A stretch of 7,384 nt of DNA. Origin: an uncultured Veillonellaceae bacterium. Its GTDB lineage: Bacteria > Bacillota > Negativicutes > Veillonellales > Negativicoccaceae. The notes beneath the pieces were generated by a model that worked only from the letters and a program-made list of their open reading frames with translations, did no database searches and was not told the origin of the DNA. Shown in pieces: positions 1 to 6,043 of the stretch; position 1 is the stretch's first letter, and each line of letters starts with the position of its first letter. Made by a program: the position numbers and the translations under genes. The stretch is from positions 1 through 7,384 of the forward strand of contig CABTYA010000049.1 of the NCBI GenBank assembly GCA_902488965.1, given 5' to 3'.

Positions 1-908
1 AATTCTTCGCCGATGATTTTGCGCTTGCGTTCCGGATCGGTTACGCCGGCGAGTTTTTCGAGGAAACGCTGTTCGGCGTTGACGCGGATGAAATTGACCC
101 CGCTGTCTTTGAAAGCCGCTTCGACTTCGTCGCCTTCGTTGAGCCGCATCAAGCCGTGGTCGACAAAGATGCAGGTCAGCTGCGAACCGACGGCGGCCGA
201 GATGAGTTTGGCGCAAACGGAGGAATCCACCCCGCCCGACAGAGCGAGCAGGACTTTGCCGTTGCCGACGCGGGCACGGATTTCTTCAATCGCTTGGGTG
301 GCATAGTGCTCCATGGTCCACGAGCCGCTGCAGCCGCAGACGTCAAGCAAAAACGAACGCAGCATCGTCTGCCCTTCGTCGGTATGCGCGACTTCCGGAT
401 GAAATTGCACGCCGTAAAGTTTGCGGTGCGTGTCGGCAATCGCGGCGACGGGAGTGTGCTGGGTCGAACCGATGACGGCAAATCCTTCCGGCACTTCGGT
501 AACATAATCGCCGTGGCTCATCCACACACGGGTCACGGCGCCGACATGGGCAAAAATATCGCCCGCCTCGCGTTTGACGACCTCCGCATGCCCGTATTCG
601 CGTTGTTCCGATGCGGTCACGATTCCGCCCAACGCACGGCACATCAGCTGCATGCCGTAGCAAATACCGAAAATCGGAATCCCCGCATGAAACAGCTTGG
701 TTTCGATTTGCGGCGCATCTTCGGCATAGACGCTCGCCGGTCCTCCCGTAAAGATAATGCCTTTCGGTGCTTTGTCGATAATCGCATCCGCGCCTTGGCG
801 GTAGCTGACGATTTCGGAGTAGACGCCGCATTCGCGGACACGCCGTGCAATCAGTTGCGCATATTGTCCGCCAAAGTCAACAATGACGATTCGTTCATTC
901 GGTACCAT
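1..908 (-). CDS. guaA: GMP synthase (glutamine-hydrolysing), N-terminal ~302 residues; 3' end cut by window edge
   Basis: GuaA makes GMP from XMP, ATP and glutamine, the last step of de novo guanine nucleotide synthesis, in the cytoplasm. The visible part holds the whole class I glutamine amidotransferase domain (about residues 5-190). The nucleophile Cys83 lies in GICYGMQ, and His170 and Glu172 of the triad lie in QFHPEV. The ATP-pyrophosphatase domain then begins with the P-loop SGGVDSS at residues 224-230. The family is usually about 510-520 residues, so roughly 40 percent lies beyond base 1; the last readable residues are GEE. The ATG at 908-906 is chosen because GGAGG sits 7 nt upstream and the protein opens with the family-typical VIVDFGGQYAQLIARRVRE. 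It is the last gene here and has its own promoter about 50 nt upstream, separate from the exonuclease gene before it. All catalytic residues in view are intact. Identity is secure. Confidence 0.97.
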   Translation of the reverse strand, partial: MVPNERIVIVDFGGQYAQLIARRVRECGVYSEIVSYRQGADAIIDKAPKGIIFTGGPASVYAEDAPQIETKLFHAGIPIFGICYGMQLMCRALGGIVTASEQREYGHAEVVKREAGDIFAHVGAVTRVWMSHGDYVTEVPEGFAVIGSTQHTPVAAIADTHRKLYGVQFHPEVAHTDEGQTMLRSFLLDVCGCSGSWTMEHYATQAIEEIRARVGNGKVLLALSGGVDSSVCAKLISAAVGSQLTCIFVDHGLMRLNEGDEVEAAFKDSGVNFIRVNAEQRFLEKLAGVTDPERKRKIIGEE

Positions 909-915
909 AGGTATT

Positions 916-920
916 CCTCC
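916..920 (-). promoter_or_regulatory. Shine-Dalgarno site of guaA
   Basis: On the minus strand GGAGG ends 7 nt before the ATG at 908. This near-ideal site fixes the guaA start. Confidence 0.85.
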
Positions 921-957
921 ATTGTGATGCATGTGATGATATATTGATGATAGTACT

Positions 958-966
958 ATTATAGCA
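958..966 (-). promoter_or_regulatory. Extended -10 promoter for guaA
   Basis: The minus strand reads TGC-TATAAT at 966-958, a perfect -10 hexamer with the TG extension one base upstream. No good -35 hexamer is seen at 16-18 nt spacing, which is common for extended -10 promoters. Transcription should start near 951, giving a leader of only about 43 nt before the guaA ATG. That is too short for a purine riboswitch. The site lies between the exonuclease stop (981) and guaA, so guaA can be transcribed independently of the upstream operon. Confidence 0.75.
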
Positions 967-980
967 CGCAGGTGCGCTGT

Positions 981-1940
981 TTACCGAAAGGCGGGATTGC
1001 CCTGTGCGGCAAACCGCCAACGGCGCTGTTGGTTGCGGGCGGCCACTTCGCGATACCAGTGGAGCAGCTGCCCGTCCGTCCGATATACTTCGCGCGCTAC
1101 GCCGAACCGCGGTGTACGACCGCGCCGTTCCGTATAGACGCGCCAACGAACGAGGTAACGCGTACCGTCCGCAGTCATGCCGAGCGCGATACGGGTATTT
1201 TTCCGACAGTTTTCTTTTTCCGTGAGCGCCAGCTCCTGCCTGCCGATGCGAATCCGGTCGAGCGCTTCATCGTCCCACAGGCTGTCTTTGTCTTTGTAGC
1301 CGTGGAAATAAAAATACGCCACCGTCGGCCGAAACTCAATCGGGCCGACACTGCCGTGGTAGCGGTAGTCGCTGACCCCGCGCACCAACGGCAATCGGCT
1401 GCAAATCTGCGCCGTATAGCGGGCGTCGTTGACCGCCCGATGGGCATCGTCGTCCATCTCGATACCCATATATTCGCATGCCCGCGCCAGACCGTACTGT
1501 TCGTAGCGGTCGAGGCAAAACCTGCCGAAGATCCGCTGCGCATCGTACCAGCGCGGGATCTGCGTCACCGGCAGGCCGTGCAGGCGGATATTTTCTCCCA
1601 ATACTTGCCGATCCGCCGTGCCCCAGGAGAGCAGCAAGGGCCGCGGTCCGCACCAACGGCGAAACCGTGCCCACATCTCCGTAAAGGACGGCGCGCGCAC
1701 GAGCATCTGCCAATCGATCCCCGTCAAGCGCTGAACATGCGGATGCATCCGAGTCGTAAAGCTCGGCTTAACCAGACTGCTGAATTCGTCCGTCGAGACG
1801 CCGTCGGAGGTCATCTTCACCGCACCGAGTTCGATGATTTCCCCCGACAGCGGAAAACCGATCCGATTTTGCGCCGCAAAATCTTCCGTCCGGATTTCAT
1901 TCCATTCCATGTCAAAGATGATGTAATTGCCCCGCGTCAT
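981..1940 (-). CDS. DEDDh-family 3'-5' exonuclease-like protein (DnaQ/KapD type) with extra C-terminal module
   Basis: This 319-residue protein opens with an exonuclease domain of the DnaQ/RNase T superfamily, which removes nucleotides from 3' ends using two metal ions. The metal ligands are visible: Asp10 and Glu12 in IIFDMEWN, Asp110 in SWGTADRQVL, and His167 with Asp172 in HRAVNDA. The HxAxxD pattern places it in the DEDDh subgroup. The FDMEWN opening followed by GEIIELGAV resembles the KapD/RNase T-like proteins of Firmicutes. The nuclease domain ends near residue 185. Residues about 190-319 form a basic, aromatic-rich tail that I do not recognise (many Arg, Tyr and Trp, few Cys) and that could bind nucleic acid; this is inference. 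The start lies 2 nt after the dcd stop, with GAAGG inside the end of dcd as a ribosome site, so translation is probably coupled. It is the last gene of the topB operon. Whether it acts on DNA or RNA cannot be told. Confidence 0.85.
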   Translation of the reverse strand: MTRGNYIIFDMEWNEIRTEDFAAQNRIGFPLSGEIIELGAVKMTSDGVSTDEFSSLVKPSFTTRMHPHVQRLTGIDWQMLVRAPSFTEMWARFRRWCGPRPLLLSWGTADRQVLGENIRLHGLPVTQIPRWYDAQRIFGRFCLDRYEQYGLARACEYMGIEMDDDAHRAVNDARYTAQICSRLPLVRGVSDYRYHGSVGPIEFRPTVAYFYFHGYKDKDSLWDDEALDRIRIGRQELALTEKENCRKNTRIALGMTADGTRYLVRWRVYTERRGRTPRFGVAREVYRTDGQLLHWYREVAARNQQRRWRFAAQGNPAFR

Positions 1941-1942
1941 GA

Positions 1943-2467
1943 TTACTTGCCTTCAAAATCGCGGAACAACAGGCTCGGCTGGATACCGACGTTGTTTTGG
2001 TACTTGCCGCTGCGATATTCTTCGTATTCGCCCTCGATCAGGTGGTAATAAATCTGGCAGATTTCCACCCCCGCATAAATCCGAATCGGCTGGACGCAAA
2101 ACATCTCCAGTGTCCAATAGCCCGCAAAGCCGACATCGCCGAACCCCGCAGTAACATGGATAAACAGTCCCAGCCGGCCGACGGACGAACGCCCCTCGAG
2201 CATCGGCACCAGCCCGCGCGTGCGGGTGTACTCTGCCGTCCGCCCCAAGTAGAGGCGGTGCGGCTCGAGCAGGTAGCCTTCCGGCGGGATCTCAATACGT
2301 GTCGCTTTGTTTTCTTTTTTCATATCGAGCACGTGATCATCGTAGACCAACAGCTCGTCGGCAAGGCTCAAATTGTAACTGTTCGGATTGAGCCGCGCCG
2401 GATCAAACGGTGTAATTTCGATTTCTTTGCCGATACGTGCGGCGATTTCTTTTCCGGATAGAATCAT
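1943..2467 (-). CDS. dcd: dCTP deaminase, possibly bifunctional dCTP deaminase/dUTPase
   Basis: This 174-residue protein belongs to the Dcd/dUTPase trimeric family. Dcd deaminates dCTP to dUTP, feeding dTMP synthesis; bifunctional members go on to dUMP and pyrophosphate. The N-terminus MILSGKEI, the motif LNPNSYNLSL (residues 26-35), the phosphate-binding EGRSSVGRLGLF (91-102), the strand HVTAGFGDVGF (104-114), the catalytic Glu121 in TLEM and the C-terminal SGKYQ...GIQPS (153-164) are all present. The middle strand has TAGF, as I recall for bifunctional enzymes such as that of Mycobacterium, instead of the TAHR of monofunctional E. coli Dcd. The Asp111 expected there is present. Length fits the family. 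The start is 5 nt after the preceding stop, with AAGGGG running into that stop as ribosome site; the exonuclease gene follows after 2 nt. The Dcd call is firm; the bifunctional reading is inference. Confidence 0.93.
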   Translation of the reverse strand: MILSGKEIAARIGKEIEITPFDPARLNPNSYNLSLADELLVYDDHVLDMKKENKATRIEIPPEGYLLEPHRLYLGRTAEYTRTRGLVPMLEGRSSVGRLGLFIHVTAGFGDVGFAGYWTLEMFCVQPIRIYAGVEICQIYYHLIEGEYEEYRSGKYQNNVGIQPSLLFRDFEGK

Positions 2468-2472
2468 ACGCC

Positions 2473-2922
2473 TTACCCCTTTGCCAAGATGCGCTCGCGA
2501 TAGCGCTCAATCGTCCGTACCGCGCGGTCCGCCTCACTTGCGGCAATCCCGACGCGAAACCACTCCACATCCGTGCCGGCACGCTTGCTGTAACCGCCGA
2601 CGACGATATGGCGCAGATTCGGCCGCTCGTACTCTCCCTCACGAAACGGCACTGCCGTCACGCGATCAATTTCACTCCATGCGACCGTCATATGCGTCTG
2701 CAGATGGCGCAGTCCTTTCGGACTCAAGTAGAGCAGTTTTTTCGGCGATAGGTACATGTACACGGACTGTAACAATCCCAGCACCCCCACCGCCAAAAAG
2801 ATCTCCATGCCGCGGATGTCGAGGATTTTCCACACGGCCGCCGCCACGATGATTACAAATACAAAGGCCGCGATGCGCAGTCGATATTGTCCCCGATCTT
2901 CCCGAATAAATACGTCTTTCAT
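2473..2922 (-). CDS. Small membrane protein: two transmembrane helices plus PH-like cytoplasmic domain, function unknown
   Basis: I cannot assign this 149-residue protein to a named gene. Residues about 16-34 and 39-58 are hydrophobic and predict a helical hairpin, with only a short turn (DIRG) between. From residue 61 the rest is soluble and should be cytoplasmic, because the flanks are rich in Arg and Lys. The segment LYLSPKGLRHLQ...VAWSEIDRVTAV (64-91), continuing as beta-like strands and ending in a helix (about 128-147), resembles bacterial PH-domain proteins, in which a W-x-E-I step is common. This fold call comes from pattern only. The start is 10 nt after the topB stop with GAGGTG as ribosome site, and dcd follows after 5 nt, so it is co-transcribed with DNA-metabolism genes. 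Real coding status is supported by this packing and by the clean hydrophobic pattern. Confidence 0.8.
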   Translation of the reverse strand: MKDVFIREDRGQYRLRIAAFVFVIIVAAAVWKILDIRGMEIFLAVGVLGLLQSVYMYLSPKKLLYLSPKGLRHLQTHMTVAWSEIDRVTAVPFREGEYERPNLRHIVVGGYSKRAGTDVEWFRVGIAASEADRAVRTIERYRERILAKG

Positions 2923-2932
2923 CTGTCACCTC

Positions 2933-5092
2933 TCATGGCCTGCCGATGGCCGGCCGTCCGTCACAATCCGCCGCAATCGTCCGACAATCGGGATAATGCT
3001 CGCAAGCCCACTCCCGTCCGCGTCGGACGAATACTCCCCGCCGACACCGCGGACAAACCACTTCACTGCGCGGCGCGTCCGCCGGCGGGGGCGCGTCTTT
3101 TTTCTCTACGGTGTCCGCATCCGTACCGGTCAGCGGACGGGTATACCGACAGTCGGGATACCCGCTGCACCCGTAAAATACGCCGTACTTGCCCGTACGC
3201 AACCGAAGCGGCTGCCCGCACTTCGGGCACGCGACGGTCTCGGCATGCGCCAAATCGTCATTGGCCATCGTCACCAAATCCGTCACGTACTCCGTCTGGT
3301 CGCGCAAAAACGCCGCCAGCGTGTCTTCCCCCGTCCCGATCAGCGACAGCCGTTCTTCCCATTTGGCTGTCTCGTCGGGATACGTCAATGCCGCGGGCAA
3401 GGCGTCAATCAGCAAGTACGCCGTCTCCGTCGGATACAGATACTTCTTTTTCCCTTTGGCGGTCATCAACTTGCGCGCCGTCAGCTCGGCGATAATCGTC
3501 GCCCGTGTCGCTTCCGTCCCGATTCCCGCGACCGCCCGCAATTGCTGTTTCAACCGTTCGTCACGGACATAGCGGTGAATGCCCTTCATCGCTTCCAACA
3601 GCGTCGACGCAGTAAATCGGGTCGGCGGTTTTGTCATTTTCTCATCCGCTTTGAGTTCGCGGTACTGCACCGTGTCGCCTTTGGCCAGCGGCGGAAATAC
3701 GCTTTCCGTTTCCTCCTCGCCGTCGGCGGGTTCCTGTTTTTCCTGCCGATAGAGTACCCGCCAGCCCGCATCGCATTCGACCCGCCCCGACGCGGTGAAG
3801 ATCTCGTCCGCCGCCGTAACCTCGATCTTCGTCTGCTCATACACATAGGCGGGGTAAAATTGCGCGATGTACGCCCGTGCGATCAGGATATACACATCCC
3901 GCTGCACCGGCGAAAGCGATGCGACGGGACAGGGCACGGTCGTCGGAATGATGGCATGGTGCGCGGTAATCTTTTCATCGTTCCACGCCCGACTTTTCCG
4001 CGAAGCATCCGCCCCTTCCACCATCGGTCCCAGCGGGGAGGGTGCTTGCGCCAAATGGCCCAAAATCGTTTGGCGATCCGTCCACTGATTGGTTGGCAGG
4101 TAGTCGCAGTCCGAACGCGGATACGTCGTCCACTTGCGTTCATAGAGCGCTTGCGCCGCCGCCAGTACCGCATCGGGCTCATAGCCGTAGCGCTTGCCCG
4201 CCAGCACCTGCAGTGCCGACAAGGACAGCGGCAGCGGGGCGTTTTCTTTTTTCTTGCGTTTGCTGTGTGCGCTGATCACACCTGTCGGCGCGGCTGCCAA
4301 TCGCTCGGCCAAGTCCTGCGCGATATATTTTTGCCGCAGGCGGTTTTCACTGTCCACGCCGACCTGGTCGGGGCCGGGCTTCCATTTGGCCGTCAGCTCG
4401 CCTTCGGCGGCGGCAAAACGTGCATGAACCACATAATATTCTTCCGGAGTGAAATCGACAATCTCACGCTCGCGCCGAACGACCAACGCCAATGTCGGCG
4501 TTTTGACCCGCCCGATCGGCAATACGACCTTCGGGTTGCCTTGCCGACGCACGCGCAACGTATACGCACGCGAAAGATTCATCCCCATGAGCCAATCCGC
4601 CCGTGAGCGTGCCAGCGCCGAATCGCGCAACGGCGCAAAATCGGTATTCGGCCGCAAATCGGCCAGCGCCGCATGAATGCTCTTTTCATCGAGCGCATTG
4701 ATCAAAATCCGATACACCGGCTTGGTATTGCCGAGGTAGTCCAAAATCTCGTCGATCAAGAGCTGCCCTTCCCGGTCGGGGTCGCCCGCATGGACGACTT
4801 CGTCCGCAGCGGCGAGCAGCTCGCGAATCCGCGCAAACTGTGACCGGGCGTCCTTCGCTACCTCGAGTCGCCACTCGGGCGGTACGATGGGCAAGTCCTC
4901 CGCCGTCCAGCGCCGATAGCGGTCGTCATAGCGGCCCGGCTCCCATTGCGTCAAAATATGGCCGTATGCCCACGTCACCACACCGTCCGCCGTCTCGATA
5001 TAATCGGCATGACGACGATGCGGTGACGGCAGACACGCCGCCAACTCACGTCCCACACTCGGTTTTTCCGCAATATACAATCGCCGCTTCAT
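2933..5092 (-). CDS. topB: DNA topoisomerase III
   Basis: TopB is a type IA topoisomerase: it cuts one strand, passes another through and reseals, chiefly to decatenate DNA and resolve replication or recombination intermediates. The protein has 719 residues, close to the Firmicutes TopB length. The Toprim domain is at the N-terminus, with Glu9 in IAEKPSVG and the metal-binding Asp104, Asp106 and Glu108 in AGDPDREGQ. The active-site Tyr324 is in TTYPRSDCDYLP. IGRVKTPTLALV (193-204) and GIGTEATRATII (523-534) are typical family motifs. Two C4 zinc ribbons end the protein: Cys622, 625, 642, 648 and Cys680, 683, 697, 703, joined by a Pro/Ala/Asp-rich linker. The ATG at 5092-5090 has GGAGGG 5 nt upstream, and an extended -10 promoter lies further up. 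It is first in a four-gene operon. TopB is also common on conjugative elements, but nothing else here suggests one. Confidence 0.96.
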   Translation of the reverse strand: MKRRLYIAEKPSVGRELAACLPSPHRRHADYIETADGVVTWAYGHILTQWEPGRYDDRYRRWTAEDLPIVPPEWRLEVAKDARSQFARIRELLAAADEVVHAGDPDREGQLLIDEILDYLGNTKPVYRILINALDEKSIHAALADLRPNTDFAPLRDSALARSRADWLMGMNLSRAYTLRVRRQGNPKVVLPIGRVKTPTLALVVRREREIVDFTPEEYYVVHARFAAAEGELTAKWKPGPDQVGVDSENRLRQKYIAQDLAERLAAAPTGVISAHSKRKKKENAPLPLSLSALQVLAGKRYGYEPDAVLAAAQALYERKWTTYPRSDCDYLPTNQWTDRQTILGHLAQAPSPLGPMVEGADASRKSRAWNDEKITAHHAIIPTTVPCPVASLSPVQRDVYILIARAYIAQFYPAYVYEQTKIEVTAADEIFTASGRVECDAGWRVLYRQEKQEPADGEEETESVFPPLAKGDTVQYRELKADEKMTKPPTRFTASTLLEAMKGIHRYVRDERLKQQLRAVAGIGTEATRATIIAELTARKLMTAKGKKKYLYPTETAYLLIDALPAALTYPDETAKWEERLSLIGTGEDTLAAFLRDQTEYVTDLVTMANDDLAHAETVACPKCGQPLRLRTGKYGVFYGCSGYPDCRYTRPLTGTDADTVEKKDAPPPADAPRSEVVCPRCRRGVFVRRGREWACEHYPDCRTIAADCDGRPAIGRP

Positions 5093-5114
5093 CGACTCCC
5101 TCCAACTACCTGTT

Positions 5115-5123
5115 ATTGTACCA
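5115..5123 (-). promoter_or_regulatory. Extended -10 promoter of the topB operon
   Basis: The minus strand reads TGG-TACAAT at 5123-5115, a TGn extension plus a -10 hexamer differing from consensus at one base. No convincing -35 element is seen upstream. The predicted start near 5108 leaves a leader of about 15 nt containing the GGAGGG ribosome site at 5103-5098. This is the only good promoter seen between the tRNA terminator and topB, and it probably serves all four downstream genes. Confidence 0.6.
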
Positions 5124-5281
5124 CATCAGGACGTCGCTCGACGGATTTTTCCCGCTGCCGTACGCAAAAACGCACCGCCCCGAGAGCGCATCGCCGCACT
5201 GCCCCTTCGCTCCGCCGGAGATACGAGCGCGCCCCTGCGCCCCCTCTCGCTCCGCTACGTGCCGTCACGGTGCCCGTGCAC
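5124..5281. other. GC-rich intergenic stretch, unassigned
   Basis: This stretch lies between the tRNA terminator and the topB promoter. I see no gene with a ribosome site. It is strongly GC-rich and strand-asymmetric (C-runs on plus, G-runs on minus). It holds an imperfect direct repeat sharing TCGCTCCGC at 5207-5215 and 5247-5255, each preceded by a C-rich run, and a small hairpin CTCC-GCC-GGAG at 5210-5220. It could be a decayed spacer or an unrecognised structured RNA; nothing decides. Confidence 0.4.
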
Positions 5282-5311
5282 AAAAAAAGCACCTCGTCGA
5301 ACGAAGTGCTT
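5282..5311 (-). terminator. Intrinsic terminator after the tRNA genes
   Basis: On the minus strand the stem AGCACTTCG pairs with CGAGGTGCT (9 pairs including one T-G) around the loop TTCGA, and seven T residues follow, partly overlapping the stem end. This is a textbook rho-independent terminator beginning 8 nt past the CCA end of tRNA-Arg. It also closes any read-through from the genes upstream. The plus strand has no T-run after the stem, so it works in one direction. Confidence 0.9.
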
Positions 5312-5318
5312 GTATCCA

Positions 5319-5395
5319 TGGTGTCCCAGGAGGGATTCGAACCCCCGGCCCACGGCTTAGAAGGCCGTTGCTCTATCCGGCTGAGCTACTGGGAC
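5319..5395 (-). tRNA. tRNA-Arg (anticodon UCU)
   Basis: The minus strand folds as a 77-nt cloverleaf with encoded CCA. The acceptor GTCCCAG pairs with CTGGGAC, with A as discriminator. The D stem is GCTC/GAGC. The anticodon stem ACGGC/GCCGT encloses CTTCTAA, giving anticodon TCT (plus-strand 5359-5361). The T arm is GGGGG-TTCGAAT-CCCTC with one G-T pair. It reads AGA and AGG. It lies 23 nt after tRNA-Pro in the same transcript and is followed by the terminator. Confidence 0.97.
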
Positions 5396-5418
5396 CAATC
5401 GGTCGCGTCTTACCGAAT

Positions 5419-5495
5419 TGGTCGGAGCAGCAGGATTTGAACCTGCGACCCCCTGATCCCAAATCAGGTGCGCTACCAAACTGCGCTATGCCCCG
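5419..5495 (-). tRNA. tRNA-Pro (anticodon UGG)
   Basis: This is a 77-nt cloverleaf with encoded CCA on the minus strand. The acceptor CGGGGCA pairs with TGCTCCG (one G-T), with discriminator A. The D stem is GCGC/GCGC. The anticodon stem CCTGA/TCAGG encloses TTTGGGA, giving anticodon TGG (plus-strand 5459-5461). The T arm is GCAGG-TTCAAAT-CCTGC. The uridine-34 species can read all CCN proline codons. It is the first gene of the two-tRNA unit, about 19 nt after the predicted transcription start. Confidence 0.97.
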
Positions 5496-5520
5496 TAATT
5501 TCGACAATTCGCTACCGTTC

Positions 5521-5550
5521 ATCATAGCACAGCAACATTCCGACTGTCAA
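5521..5550 (-). promoter_or_regulatory. Sigma-70 promoter of the tRNA-Pro/tRNA-Arg unit
   Basis: The minus strand carries a perfect -35 TTGACA (5550-5545), an 18-nt spacer, and TATGAT (5526-5521) with a TGC extension. Transcription should begin near 5514. It is the strongest promoter in the window, as expected for stable RNA genes. It lies in the gap after the YqgF-like gene, whose stop is at 5595. Confidence 0.88.
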
Positions 5551-5594
5551 TTTACACGGGGATTTTTCTCCGCATGAGAAGGTCCGCAGATGCC

Positions 5595-6038
5595 TCACTC
5601 CTCGGTCAAGTACGGCAACGGCTCCGGCATCTCACACCCGCCGTATTTTTCCGCCAGAATCCACGCCGCGTAGTCGTCGACCGGTACGGGCGGCGACTGC
5701 CATGACGTCGGAATCCATCGCCGCCAACCGCACAGCGGATGTTCACGCCAATAGCGCGCCGTCGCCATCTCGGTCGTATGCCGCTCATCGACGGTCACGA
5801 TCCGCACGTCTCCCGCCGCAACGGGCGAAAGCTTCGCCAAGCGCTCGCGATGCTGCGCACTGCGCGTCCCGTCACCGATGACGATGACGGTCGCGGCATA
5901 CGCCTCGAGGCAGCGTGCGACTTCCGCCGCCACCGCTGCCGTCGGCACCACGGCTTTCATCAGCAGGCGATTCGGCACGGTCACCACCGCCAGTCCCGTT
6001 TTTTCACTGCCGGGATCGATTGCGATAACGGTTTCCAT
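5595..6038 (-). CDS. RNase H-fold protein of the YqgF/RuvX superfamily
   Basis: This 147-residue protein has the order of motifs of the RNase H-like YqgF/RuvX/RuvC group. Strand 1 IAIDPGSEKTGLAVV carries Asp8. The central strand is VIVIGDGT (51-58). VDERHTT (83-89) carries Glu85. The C-terminal helix VDDYAAWILAEKY (120-132) carries Asp121/Asp122. YqgF/RuvX proteins are linked to 16S rRNA 5' maturation; RuvC resolves Holliday junctions. The length fits RuvX, but the second motif reads GDGT rather than the GLP of typical RuvX and is closer to the IGNGT of the Tex YqgF domain. A Trp/Pro-rich insert (about 98-118) is also unusual. It begins 5 nt after the DUF3084 stop with no strong ribosome site (GAGCGG lies too close), suggesting translational coupling. 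It is probably a paralogue of the usual RuvX. The substrate is unknown. Confidence 0.78.
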   Translation of the reverse strand: METVIAIDPGSEKTGLAVVTVPNRLLMKAVVPTAAVAAEVARCLEAYAATVIVIGDGTRSAQHRERLAKLSPVAAGDVRIVTVDERHTTEMATARYWREHPLCGWRRWIPTSWQSPPVPVDDYAAWILAEKYGGCEMPEPLPYLTEE

Positions 6039-6043
6039 ACCGC

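Noticed and set aside
156..947. 263-codon open frame on the plus strand
   Set aside because: Antisense to guaA, whose amidotransferase and P-loop motifs are unmistakable.
909..980. Purine (guanine) riboswitch or attenuator before guaA
   Set aside because: The leader after the promoter is only about 43 nt, AT-rich, and lacks the paired helices of a purine aptamer. A 4-bp hairpin upstream has no T-run.
972..2048. 358-codon open frame on the plus strand
   Set aside because: Antisense to the exonuclease gene with its complete DEDDh motif set; composition is that of a shadow frame.
2756..4606. 616-codon open frame on the plus strand
   Set aside because: It lies antisense to topB, whose catalytic and zinc-binding motifs are all intact. 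The product is a low-complexity Arg/Pro/His-rich string with no recognisable domain, typical of shadow frames in GC-rich DNA.
5113..5319. 68-codon minus-strand open frame after the tRNA genes
   Set aside because: It begins at the end of tRNA-Arg, runs through the intrinsic terminator and has no ribosome site; the product is Arg/Gly-rich with no pattern.
2933..5495. Integrated conjugative element at a tRNA gene (topB near tRNA-Arg)
   Set aside because: TopB is common on such elements, but there is no integrase, relaxase or repeat of the tRNA 3' end, and the neighbours are housekeeping genes.
5551..5594. Intrinsic terminator after the YqgF-like gene
   Set aside because: A TTCTC/GAGAA hairpin exists but is followed by an A-run on the transcribed strand, not a T-run. 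Read-through into the tRNA unit is possible.
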